Source of the DNA: Acidobacteriota bacterium | GTDB taxonomy: Bacteria > Acidobacteriota > Terriglobia > Versatilivoradales > Versatilivoraceae | Assembly: GCA_028875135.1 (NCBI GenBank) | Contig: JAPPFQ010000195.1 | Span: 1 to 13,576 of the forward strand | Reading direction: 5' to 3' | Length of the DNA: 13,576 bases | In this document: positions 8,130 through 13,506 of the stretch, piece by piece | How positions within the stretch are numbered: position 1 is the first letter of the stretch | How the letters are laid out: each line of letters begins with the position of its first letter | Notes under the pieces: generated by a model | Databases searched by the model: none | What the model saw: the letters and a program-made list of their open reading frames with translations, nothing else | What the model was told of the DNA's origin: nothing | Translations under genes and position numbers: made by a program

Positions 8130-9653
8130 TTGGGACTCCTGCACCCTTTGGACTGGACCCTCTTTGGCGGCTACCTGGTGGCGGTGCTGGCCCTGGGCCT
8201 GTGGTTCGCCCGCGAGCAGCACTCCAACGAGGACTTTTTCCTGGGGGGGCGGAAAATGTCCTGGCTGCCGGTGGGCCTCTCCATGTTCGCCTCCATCTTC
8301 AGCTCCAACTCCTTCGTGGGCCTTCCCACCCAGGCGGCCTTCGGCAACTACCACATCTACTTCGCCATCATCACCATTCCGTTCCTGGTGGTGCCGGTGG
8401 TCGGCTGGATCTTCGTGCCGCTCTTCCACCGCCTGGGCGTAACCAGCGCCTACGAATACCTGGAGCTGCGCTTCAACCGGCCCATCCGGCTGATCGGCAG
8501 TTCGCTCTTCATGATCTACACCTTCGCCTGGATGGGGAACCTGCTCTACGCCGTCAGCCACGTCATCGAGCCGGTGCTGGGGCTGAGCACGGACGACCTC
8601 GCCACCACGGCCTGGCTTCTGGTGGGCATCGGCGCCTTCGCCACCCTCTACACGGCTCTGGGAGGGTTCAAGGCCGTGATCTGGACCGACATCTTTCAGG
8701 CCGTCGCCCTGGGAGGCGGCATGCTGGCCGTGCTGTGGCTGGCGCTGGGGCGGATCGAGGGAGGCTGGGCCGGTATGATCGAGATGGGGCAGACCCACGG
8801 CAAGTTCGAGATGTTCGACCTTCGCTTCGACATGTCGCCCGGCGTGGACAACGTCTATTCTTCCCTGGCCATCGGGCTGTTCGCCTTCTTCCCCTGGTAC
8901 GCGGTGACGCTGACGGCGGTGCAGCGGTACGTGTCCATGCCCACGCCGCGCGCAGCCCAGCGCTCCCTGATCGTCAACGGGGTGATGTCGGGGGCCGTAT
9001 GCCTGATCTTCTTCCTGGTGGGCTCCACCCTGTACGCCTTCTACCACCAGGACGTCCCGGGGGCCGCCACAGCCGCCGCAGGGTTTCCCCCTCTCCATCA
9101 AAACCAGATTCTGCCCAACTTCGTGCTGACCGAGATCGCCCAGGTGGGCCTGCTGGGGCTGTTGCTGTCGGGGTTGTTTGCGGCGGCCATGAGCAGCATC
9201 GACAGCGGCATCAACGCCCTGACCGCCACCGTGGTCTGCGACTGGATGTCCAACCGCCAGCTCAAGGTGGGGTTCAGCCGGATGCTCTGCGCGCTTTTCG
9301 GCGCCGGCGGAATCCTGGCCGCGGTGTTGATCCTCTACCAGCAGTCCGAGGTCTACCAGCTCATCATCAGCCTCTCGGGCACGTTTCTGGGTCTGCTGCT
9401 GGGCATCTTCCTGCTGGGAATGCTGTCCAAACGGGCCAATGCGGCGGGTGTGCTGATCGGCCTGGCGGCGGGCTCGCTGACCCTGGCCCTGGCCTGGACC
9501 CACGTCGGCGGCCAATGGTACGGCGCCTTTACCTGCCTGCCCACGGTGGCGGTAGGCTGGCTGGCCAGCCGCTACTTCGAAGCTCCACCGGCTTCCAGGT
9601 TGAAGGGGCTGGTGGTGGGCCAATATCGGCAGACGGAAGACTCTCCGGGTTAA
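8130..9653 (+). CDS. Solute:sodium symporter (SSS family)
   Basis: Polytopic inner-membrane Na+-coupled transporter of 507 residues, the usual size for 13-14-helix SSS proteins (LeuT fold). It contains the family hallmarks: DFFLGGRKMSWLPVGLSMFA at 35-54 (first conserved loop and helix), ALGGFKAVIWTDIFQ at 176-190 and AAAMSSIDSGINALTA at 351-366, the last carrying Ser/Asp residues typical of the Na+ site region. About thirteen hydrophobic segments are visible from residue 10 to 480. Translation starts at TTG (8130-8132) with GGAG 8 nt upstream; an in-frame stop at 8097 and the absence of any ATG or GTG between them support this start. The substrate cannot be read from the sequence; SSS members carry sugars, carboxylates, amino acids or vitamins. 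Divergent placement next to a sugar kinase and exported hydrolase makes a sugar or sugar acid most likely (inference). Confidence 0.93.
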   Translation: MGLLHPLDWTLFGGYLVAVLALGLWFAREQHSNEDFFLGGRKMSWLPVGLSMFASIFSSNSFVGLPTQAAFGNYHIYFAIITIPFLVVPVVGWIFVPLFHRLGVTSAYEYLELRFNRPIRLIGSSLFMIYTFAWMGNLLYAVSHVIEPVLGLSTDDLATTAWLLVGIGAFATLYTALGGFKAVIWTDIFQAVALGGGMLAVLWLALGRIEGGWAGMIEMGQTHGKFEMFDLRFDMSPGVDNVYSSLAIGLFAFFPWYAVTLTAVQRYVSMPTPRAAQRSLIVNGVMSGAVCLIFFLVGSTLYAFYHQDVPGAATAAAGFPPLHQNQILPNFVLTEIAQVGLLGLLLSGLFAAAMSSIDSGINALTATVVCDWMSNRQLKVGFSRMLCALFGAGGILAAVLILYQQSEVYQLIISLSGTFLGLLLGIFLLGMLSKRANAAGVLIGLAAGSLTLALAWTHVGGQWYGAFTCLPTVAVGWLASRYFEAPPASRLKGLVVGQYRQTEDSPG

Positions 9654-9744
9654 TCGTCAGTCTCGGGCCCCCAGACTACATGCTGATGTCCATTCCCGTG
9701 TTCGGCGCGGATCCCGGCCACCGACCATCAGGCGAAGTCGGGAG

Positions 9745-9753
9745 TGATAGAAT
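9745..9753 (+). promoter_or_regulatory. Possible extended -10 promoter upstream of the truncated MNT gene
   Basis: The segment TGATAGAAT (9745-9753) matches an extended -10 element (TGn followed by a 5-of-6 match to TATAAT). No good -35 box lies at the right distance. The remainder of the 182-bp gap after the symporter gene (9654-9835) holds nothing else I can name. Transcription from here would run into the truncated nucleotidyltransferase copy and on toward the toxin-antitoxin genes. Confidence 0.28.
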
Positions 9754-9826
9754 GGGTATTCGGGAAAAGCCTCGCCAAGCCGGGTCAGGACGGCGGTTCC
9801 GCCAAAGGGAGCTCGACGACTCCACG

Positions 9827-9949
9827 GGAGCACCAATGACCAGAGATGAAGTCCTGAAGGTGCTGCGAGCGCACAAGGCGACCCTTTCGCAACGGTTCGG
9901 GGTCACCGATCTGGTCCTCTTCGGCTCCGTGGCTCGCGACCAGGCATCG
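9827..9949 (+). repeat. 123-bp direct repeat, copy 1 (5' part of MNT gene)
   Basis: This stretch matches 10888-11010 with five differences in 123 positions (9835, 9874, 9895, 9913, 9922). It spans the ribosome-binding site GGAG, the start codon and the first 38 codons of a nucleotidyltransferase gene. Similarity begins abruptly at GGAG and ends abruptly after codon 38. The two copies are 1061 bp apart and flank the DUF433/DUF5615 genes. Confidence 0.95.
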
Positions 9950-9994
9950 ACCGAGATGAAGGTCGCCCATAAGTGCCAAATAACTGGGTGGTGA
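9836..9994 (+). pseudogene. Truncated MNT-domain nucleotidyltransferase (copy 1)
   Basis: The first 38 residues (MTRDEVLKV to VARDQAS) are identical in protein sequence to the complete nucleotidyltransferase at 10897-11187. After that the frame reads 14 unrelated residues and stops at TGA 9992-9994. The GS of the nucleotide-binding motif is retained (LFGSVARD), but the two catalytic Asp of the SDIDIL block and the third Asp are gone, so the product cannot be an active nucleotidyltransferase. All four differences inside the shared coding part are synonymous (CAC/CAT, CGG/CGA, CTG/CTC, TTC/TTT). The break coincides with the start of a short repeat-rich region (9978-10224), pointing to a rearrangement or insertion there. 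It still has a GGAG ribosome-binding site and could be translated into a 52-residue peptide, but I treat it as a gene remnant. Confidence 0.85.
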
Positions 9995-10066
9995 GCCTCG
10001 GTGCTCATCCTGCCCGCCAGGAGAACAGAACAGGGAAGGTTGTTGAATTACGAAAATAACTGGGTG
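9978..10066 (+). repeat. 13-bp direct repeat pair (AAATAACTGGGTG)
   Basis: AAATAACTGGGTG occurs at 9978-9990 and again at 10054-10066, 76 bp apart. The first copy includes the end of the truncated nucleotidyltransferase frame. The second lies inside the left arm of the inverted repeat described at 10034-10063. Together with the inverted and tandem repeats downstream this looks like the debris of a small mobile element, though no transposase is present. Confidence 0.6.
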
Positions 10067-10173
10067 TCGCCATTCATTCCGAAGACGATCAGGGTTAGTG
10101 TATAGAGACGATCCACGCGTCGCCTTTTCTCAGTAGCCCTTCCAAGTTATTCCAGTAATTCAACAACGTCCCC
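10034..10173. repeat. Imperfect inverted repeat bounding a ~140-bp MITE/REP-like segment
   Basis: The left arm near 10034-10063 contains GTTGTTGAATTAC (10039-10051) followed three bases later by AATAACT. The right arm near 10141-10173 contains the exact reverse complement GTAATTCAACAAC preceded by AGTTATT. The arms therefore share a 13-bp perfect core plus a 7-bp core at the same spacing. The interior (10064-10140) has no gene. The layout of two inverted arms around a short non-coding core is what a MITE or REP-type element looks like; the family is not recognised. No clear flanking target duplication was seen. Confidence 0.5.
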
Positions 10174-10222
10174 AACGTTTCTCAAGTTATTCCAGTAATT
10201 CAACAACGTCCCCAACGTTTCT
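10143..10222 (+). repeat. Perfect 40-bp tandem duplication upstream of the toxin-antitoxin pair
   Basis: Positions 10143-10182 and 10183-10222 are identical over 40 bp, and the match continues for 2 bp (CA) into 10223-10224. Each unit contains a short dyad, AACGT-CCCCA-ACGTT (10165-10179 and 10205-10219). The second dyad ends five bases before the AGGAGGT ribosome-binding site of the DUF433 gene. The placement fits either duplicated operators for autoregulation of the toxin-antitoxin operon or slippage/duplication of a mobile-element end; the sequence does not separate these. Confidence 0.9.
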
Positions 10223-10235
10223 CAGGAGGTAAGCA

Positions 10236-10472
10236 ATGGGTGCTGAACTCATTCAATCTGATCCCGCGATCATGATGGGGAAGCCCGTCGTCGCAGGCAC
10301 ACGCATTACCGTAGAGTTGATTCTGGAAAAGCTCTCTGCAGGTGAAACGATTGACCAAGTCCTGGAGGCTCACCCCCGTTTGACCAGGGAAAGCATTCTG
10401 GCAGCCCTGAATTTCGCTGCTCGAGCTCTGCGCGCCGATGTTGTGTATCCAACCGCTGAGCAAAATCCATGA
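10236..10472 (+). CDS. DUF433 antitoxin (COG2442 family)
   Basis: Small 78-residue protein of the DUF433 family, the predicted DNA-binding antitoxin partner of PIN-like DUF5615 toxins. The family signature is plain: a DPAIMMGKPVVAGTRITVEL block at about 9-28, then a helical C-terminal part with LSAGETIDQVLEAHPRLTRE typical of the short helix-turn-helix-like domain. It has the window's best ribosome-binding site, AGGAGGT 5 nt before the ATG. Its stop codon overlaps the start of the next gene (ATGA, 10469-10472), so the two are translationally coupled. The antitoxin-first order is usual for such modules and allows autorepression through upstream sites; the tandem 40-bp repeat just upstream is a candidate operator. 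GC content and codon use are visibly lower and less biased than in the flanking metabolic genes, suggesting acquisition by transfer. Confidence 0.88.
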   Translation: MGAELIQSDPAIMMGKPVVAGTRITVELILEKLSAGETIDQVLEAHPRLTRESILAALNFAARALRADVVYPTAEQNP

Positions 10473-10816
10473 ACCTGCTGGCAGACGAAAGCGTGGACAA
10501 ACCCATCGTTGAGCGCTTGCGTCAGGACGGCCACACCGTGGTATACGTTGCAGAATCGGAGCCAAGCATTGATGACGATACCGTGCTGCATCAAGCGAAC
10601 CAGAACGGCGCCTTGCTGATTACAGCGGATAAAGACTTCGGCGAACTGATATTTCGTATGGGACAGATCCACTCGGGCGTTGTGCTCATTCGTTTAACGG
10701 GGCAATCCGCGGAAACAAAAGCACGGATCGTATCGGCTGTATTTACGGACCGAGGCCACGAACTGCTCTCTGCGTTCACTGTCATTTCTCCGGGGAGAGT
10801 GCGGATTCGTCACTAG
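10469..10816 (+). CDS. DUF5615 PIN-like toxin (COG4634 family)
   Basis: 115-residue predicted nuclease of the DUF5615 family, a compact PIN-like fold. The N-terminal LLADESVD supplies Asp6, then acidic residues at 35-37 (SIDDD), and the conserved ITADKDFGEL block at 51-60 supplies Asp54 and Asp56; these acidic residues are the expected metal-binding active site. The length is complete for the family. The start ATG overlaps the antitoxin stop by 4 bp, and no separate ribosome-binding site is needed. COG2442-COG4634 pairs have been predicted as toxin-antitoxin modules from their conserved linkage; RNA cleavage by this member is inferred. Reading continues to the TAG at 10814-10816. No terminator is visible in the 80 bp before the next gene, so read-through into the nucleotidyltransferase gene is possible. 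Confidence 0.88.
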   Translation: MNLLADESVDKPIVERLRQDGHTVVYVAESEPSIDDDTVLHQANQNGALLITADKDFGELIFRMGQIHSGVVLIRLTGQSAETKARIVSAVFTDRGHELLSAFTVISPGRVRIRH

Positions 10817-10887
10817 GCAACCGGCCCGCTCCTCTCCCTGACATGCCGCCGAACAAGGTTCACCCCTGTCCGTTTCCAACCCATACT

Positions 10888-11010
10888 GGAGCACCCATGA
10901 CCAGAGATGAAGTCCTGAAGGTGCTGCGAGCGCATAAGGCGACCCTTTCGCAACGATTCGGGGTCACCGATCTCGTCCTCTTTGGCTCCGTGGCTCGCGA
11001 CCAGGCATCG
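10888..11010 (+). repeat. 123-bp direct repeat, copy 2 (5' part of intact MNT gene)
   Basis: Partner of 9827-9949 with five mismatches. This copy continues seamlessly into the complete nucleotidyltransferase gene. The direct orientation means recombination between copies would remove the 1061-bp segment holding the DUF433/DUF5615 pair and leave one intact nucleotidyltransferase gene. Confidence 0.95.
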
Positions 11011-11187
11011 GAAGACAGCGACATCGACATCCTGGTTCGATTCGAGGGACCGGCAACCTCCAAAGACTACTTCGGCACCCAGTTTTACCTGGAAGACCTG
11101 CTGGGACGTTCCGTCGATCTGGTAACACAGAAAGCGCTACGGGCCGAAATGCGTCCTTATGTCGAGCGGGAGGCTGTCCATGTCTAG
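10897..11187 (+). CDS. MNT-domain minimal nucleotidyltransferase (MntA-like antitoxin)
   Basis: 96-residue minimal nucleotidyltransferase of the polymerase-beta superfamily. The nucleotide-binding GS lies in LFGSVARDQ (Gly30-Ser31), the metal-binding pair in SDIDIL (Asp42, Asp44), and a third Asp in SVDLVT (Asp74), so the GSx10DxD active site is complete. In MntA-HepT modules such proteins act as antitoxins by adding AMP to the HEPN toxin. I chose the ATG at 10897, preceded by GGAG at 5 nt and identical in context to the truncated copy at 9836; an ATG at 10843 would add 18 residues without similarity. Its 3' end overlaps the start of a HEPN-like frame by 8 bp, as is usual for this operon type, but that partner is broken after about 25 codons. 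The antitoxin is therefore apparently orphaned here. Confidence 0.88.
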   Translation: MTRDEVLKVLRAHKATLSQRFGVTDLVLFGSVARDQASEDSDIDILVRFEGPATSKDYFGTQFYLEDLLGRSVDLVTQKALRAEMRPYVEREAVHV

Positions 11188-11329
11188 CGGCGGTGAAGGA
11201 TCACGGGAGTGGCGTTTCCATGTGGCTGACATGATTGAATTCGCTGAAAAGGAGGCAGACTCGTGCGCAAGATCTATTTCGATGAAGACGTTGACCTGGC
11301 CCCCCTGCAAGGCCGCCTCATCGGCGTGA
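11180..11329 (+). pseudogene. Truncated HEPN (DUF86/HepT-like) toxin fragment
   Basis: An ATG at 11180, overlapping the nucleotidyltransferase stop by 8 bp, opens a 49-codon frame. Residues 8-24 (SREWRFHVADMIEFAEK) resemble the first helix of DUF86/HepT proteins, which commonly begin with an R-W-R..-D-I-L pattern. From about residue 25 (near 11254) the frame simply runs across the ribosome-binding site and 5' end of the downstream reductoisomerase-like gene and ends at TGA 11327-11329. The RxxxxxH catalytic motif of HEPN nucleases, located far downstream in complete proteins, is absent. I infer that the 3' part of the toxin gene was lost when this segment was joined to the neighbouring gene. 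The assignment rests on a short match and on operon position. Confidence 0.55.
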
Positions 11330-12246
11330 TCGGATACGGCAACCAGGGAAGCGCCCAGGCCCGCAACCTGCGCGACAGCGGCATGGAAGTGATCGTGGGC
11401 AACCGCCGGGACGCCTACTACCAGGAAGCCCAGCGGGACGGGTTTCCGGTCTTCTCCATCGCTCAGGCGACCTCCAGGGCCGACCTGGTGCTGGTGGGAA
11501 TTCCGGACGAAATCCAGCAGCAGGTCTACGAACGTCACATGCAAAAGCACATCCGCGGCGGGCAGGTGCTGGACTTCGCCAGCAGCTACGGCTACCGCTT
11601 CAAGTGCATCCAGCCTCCTCCCGACGTCGACGTGGTGATGATGTCTCCCCGCGCCATGGGCGTCACCGTCCGCGAGCTGTTCGTGGAGGGAAAGGGCGTT
11701 CCGGCCTTCGTGGCCGTGGGCCATGACGCCTCCGGCCAGGCCCGCCAAATCGCGTTGGCGCTGGCCAAGGGGGTGGGGTGCACCCGCGCCGGGGTCCTGG
11801 AGTGCACCTTCCAGGACGAGGCCGACGTGAACCTCTTTGGCGAGCAGGCCTTGTGGCCGCTATTCAACCAGGCCCTGCTGCTCTCCTACGAGGTGCTGGT
11901 GGAGGCGGGAGTGCCCCCCGAACTGGTTGCCCTGGAGTTTTACGCCTCCGGAGAGGCCGGCGAGATTTTCCACAAGATGGCGGTCGAGGGAATGTTCGAG
12001 CAGACCCGCTATCACTCACCGACCTCCCAGTATGGAACGCTGACCCGGCACGAACAGCTCCCCGCCGAAGAAGTCAGGCAGCGCATGAAGGACACCCTGA
12101 GGGACATCCGCAACGGGCGTTTCGCCGAAGAGTGGGCCCGCGAGCAGGCCGACGGATACCCCAATCTCAAGAGGCTGCGGCGGCAAGCGTTCCGTCATCC
12201 TCTGAATCGGGTCGAGAAGAACATCCGGCCCTTGACCCCGCGCTGA
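11263..12246 (+). CDS. Ketol-acid reductoisomerase-like protein (IlvC family, altered active site)
   Basis: 327 residues, close to class I ketol-acid reductoisomerases, which convert acetohydroxy acids in valine/isoleucine synthesis. The start is GTG (11263) behind AAGGAGG at 7 nt. The Rossmann part has GYGNQG at 24-29 and a family-like strand VIVGNRR at 43-49. The knotted C-terminal domain is recognisable from DASGQARQIALALAKG (155-170), TRAGVLECTF, NLFGEQ (190-195) and a C-terminus matching the family (NGRFAEEW, HPLNRV). Several usual catalytic positions differ: the FAHGF His is Ser (FASSYG, Ser107), the active-site Lys is Arg130 (SPRAMG), and the first metal-binding Asp is Asn190; Glu194 and Glu225 are kept. 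It may be a reductase of a different substrate rather than a true IlvC. It is translationally close (8 bp) to the membrane protein gene that follows. Confidence 0.85.
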   Translation: MRKIYFDEDVDLAPLQGRLIGVIGYGNQGSAQARNLRDSGMEVIVGNRRDAYYQEAQRDGFPVFSIAQATSRADLVLVGIPDEIQQQVYERHMQKHIRGGQVLDFASSYGYRFKCIQPPPDVDVVMMSPRAMGVTVRELFVEGKGVPAFVAVGHDASGQARQIALALAKGVGCTRAGVLECTFQDEADVNLFGEQALWPLFNQALLLSYEVLVEAGVPPELVALEFYASGEAGEIFHKMAVEGMFEQTRYHSPTSQYGTLTRHEQLPAEEVRQRMKDTLRDIRNGRFAEEWAREQADGYPNLKRLRRQAFRHPLNRVEKNIRPLTPR

Positions 12247-12254
12247 CCCCGCCA

Positions 12255-13238
12255 ATGATGCACGCGACCGGCCGCAGAACCCTGCGCGCCCTGCTGATGC
12301 TGCTGGGCCTGGGCCTGGCGATCTACCTGGTCTATCGGCTCGGTCCCGGCCGGATTCTCTCCCTGCTGCTGCAGATCGGCTGGCACCTGGCGGCCCTGGC
12401 AGGCATCCACGCCCTCTACCAGGGTGTGCGGGCGGCAGCGCTCAACCGTTGCCTGCTCGGCATCCGGATGTCCTATTGGGATGTCCTGTGGATTCGAATC
12501 TCCGGGGAAGCCGTGCGGGTCCTGACCTCCACCGGGCCTCTGCTGGCGGAGCCCGCCAAGGCCTGGCTGCTCAAGAGGAGAGGGTTGGCTCTCCACCAGG
12601 CCTTTGCCTCCACCCTGTCCGAGATCCTCTTCTACAACCTGAGCGCTGTGGCCATTGCCGCCGCAGGATTCGCCGTCCTGGCCCTCCGGTTCCCCCTGGA
12701 GCCTTCCCTGCGGGCTTCGGTCTGGGCCGGCGTGCTCCTGCTCGGCGGAATCCTGCTGGTAGCCGTAATTGCCTTTGTCCGCCGATCCTATCTCTTTCAT
12801 TCCGTTCTCGAACGGCTCAGCCGGCGACCCTGGTTCTCCAGCCGGGTGACGCCTCACCTGGAACGGGTGAAAGAGATGGAGGAGGTCCTCTTCCGTGTGG
12901 TCTACGACCGGCCGGCACAGTTCCTGGTGGTCGTCGTGCTGGAAGTTTCGGCCCACCTGTTGCTGATTGTGGAGGTGTACTGGGTGCTGGCGGTGCTGGG
13001 GGATCCACCGCCGCTGCTCTACCCGCTTTTGATTGAAACCGCCAGCAAGTTCATCAGCCTCCTTTTTCTTTTCGTTCCCATGCAACTGGGGGTAGCCGAG
13101 GGAGCCTACGCCCTGGTGCTCGCCCTGCTGAGCCTCCCGGCCGCCGTGGGCGTGACTCTCTCTCTGGTCCGCCGCCTGCGCAGCCTGTTGGTTGCCGGAG
13201 TGGGCCTGCTGTGCTGGTGGGCCCTGGGCCGCCGGTAG
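12255..13238 (+). CDS. LPG-synthase-TM / flippase-like integral membrane protein (UPF0104 type)
   Basis: 327-residue polytopic membrane protein of the group that includes the transmembrane part of lysylphosphatidylglycerol synthase and AglD-like flippases. Hydrophobic segments are visible at about 11-28, 37-57, 123-143, 153-175, 220-248, 254-275, 280-300 and 308-323. Family-like features are the TGPLLAEPAKAWLLKRRG loop (93-110) and the FVPMQLGVAEGAYALVL segment (272-288), which corresponds to the conserved PGGLGxxEG region. There is no soluble aminoacyl-transfer domain, so it is not a full MprF; lipid or lipid-linked glycan translocation is the usual guess. The start is one of two adjacent ATGs (12255 or 12258), 8 bp after the preceding stop codon and without a clear ribosome-binding site, suggesting coupling to the reductoisomerase-like gene. 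Confidence 0.88.
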   Translation: MMHATGRRTLRALLMLLGLGLAIYLVYRLGPGRILSLLLQIGWHLAALAGIHALYQGVRAAALNRCLLGIRMSYWDVLWIRISGEAVRVLTSTGPLLAEPAKAWLLKRRGLALHQAFASTLSEILFYNLSAVAIAAAGFAVLALRFPLEPSLRASVWAGVLLLGGILLVAVIAFVRRSYLFHSVLERLSRRPWFSSRVTPHLERVKEMEEVLFRVVYDRPAQFLVVVVLEVSAHLLLIVEVYWVLAVLGDPPPLLYPLLIETASKFISLLFLFVPMQLGVAEGAYALVLALLSLPAAVGVTLSLVRRLRSLLVAGVGLLCWWALGRR

Positions 13239-13320
13239 TCCGTTGGTCGCATGGAAGCCCGAGCAGCAGAGACGTTGCTGCCGCCTTCTAGGCTCATTTG
13301 AAACAAAAGAAAAAAGAGTG

Positions 13321-13350
13321 ATCCACGAAGACACACGAAGGGACACGAAG
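13321..13350 (+). repeat. Period-10 short tandem repeat (CACGAAG core, 3 units)
   Basis: Three decamers each end in CACGAAG, at 13324-13330, 13334-13340 and 13344-13350, with exact 10-bp spacing and variable first three bases. The motif is intergenic and about 85 bp downstream of the membrane protein gene. Confidence 0.8.
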
Positions 13351-13489
13351 CGGGACGGCTGTGCCGCATCGACACGGCTGTGGCCCGGCAACCCGGCCCG
13401 CGCTCCCGGTTGGACTTCCTCCCATGACCTCTGTTGGCTGGTAACCGGTTCAAAGTCGAGCATGAGCAGATGGTTTATTAACATCGATG

Positions 13490-13506
13490 CACAGGATACA
13501 CAGGAT
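13490..13506 (+). repeat. Period-9 doublet of CACAGGAT
   Basis: CACAGGAT occurs at 13490-13497 and 13499-13506, separated by a single A. It is intergenic and lies 140 bp downstream of the period-10 repeat. It is too short to assign a role. Confidence 0.6.

Noticed and set aside
8073..9623. A 516-codon open frame on the minus strand opposite the symporter gene
   Set aside because: The product is highly hydrophilic, full of Gln, His and Gly and without motifs, while the plus strand encodes an unmistakable SSS transporter with a promoter and a ribosome-binding site.
9659..9677. Hairpin AGTCT/AGACT after the symporter gene as a terminator
   Set aside because: A 5-bp stem, an internal mismatch and a very small loop, with no T run downstream.
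9978..10222. Repeats considered as a CRISPR array
   Set aside because: There are only two adjacent identical 40-bp units with no spacers between them, and no cas genes are in the window.
11778..12254. Extension of the flippase-like protein upstream to 11778
   Set aside because: The extra 159 residues are the out-of-frame reading of the reductoisomerase-like gene, Arg/Gly/Pro-rich and without similarity to the membrane family. The ATG pair at 12255/12258 gives a normal N-terminus.
13263..13281. Hairpin GCAGCA/TGCTGC just after the flippase-like gene as a terminator
   Set aside because: It is a 6-bp stem with a 7-nt loop and no T-rich stretch after it, so there is no real support for intrinsic termination.
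12195..13484. A 429-codon open frame on the minus strand opposite the flippase-like gene
   Set aside because: It has antisense composition (Gln/Gly/His-rich) with no recognisable domain, and it runs on into the non-coding tail. The plus-strand membrane protein explains the region.
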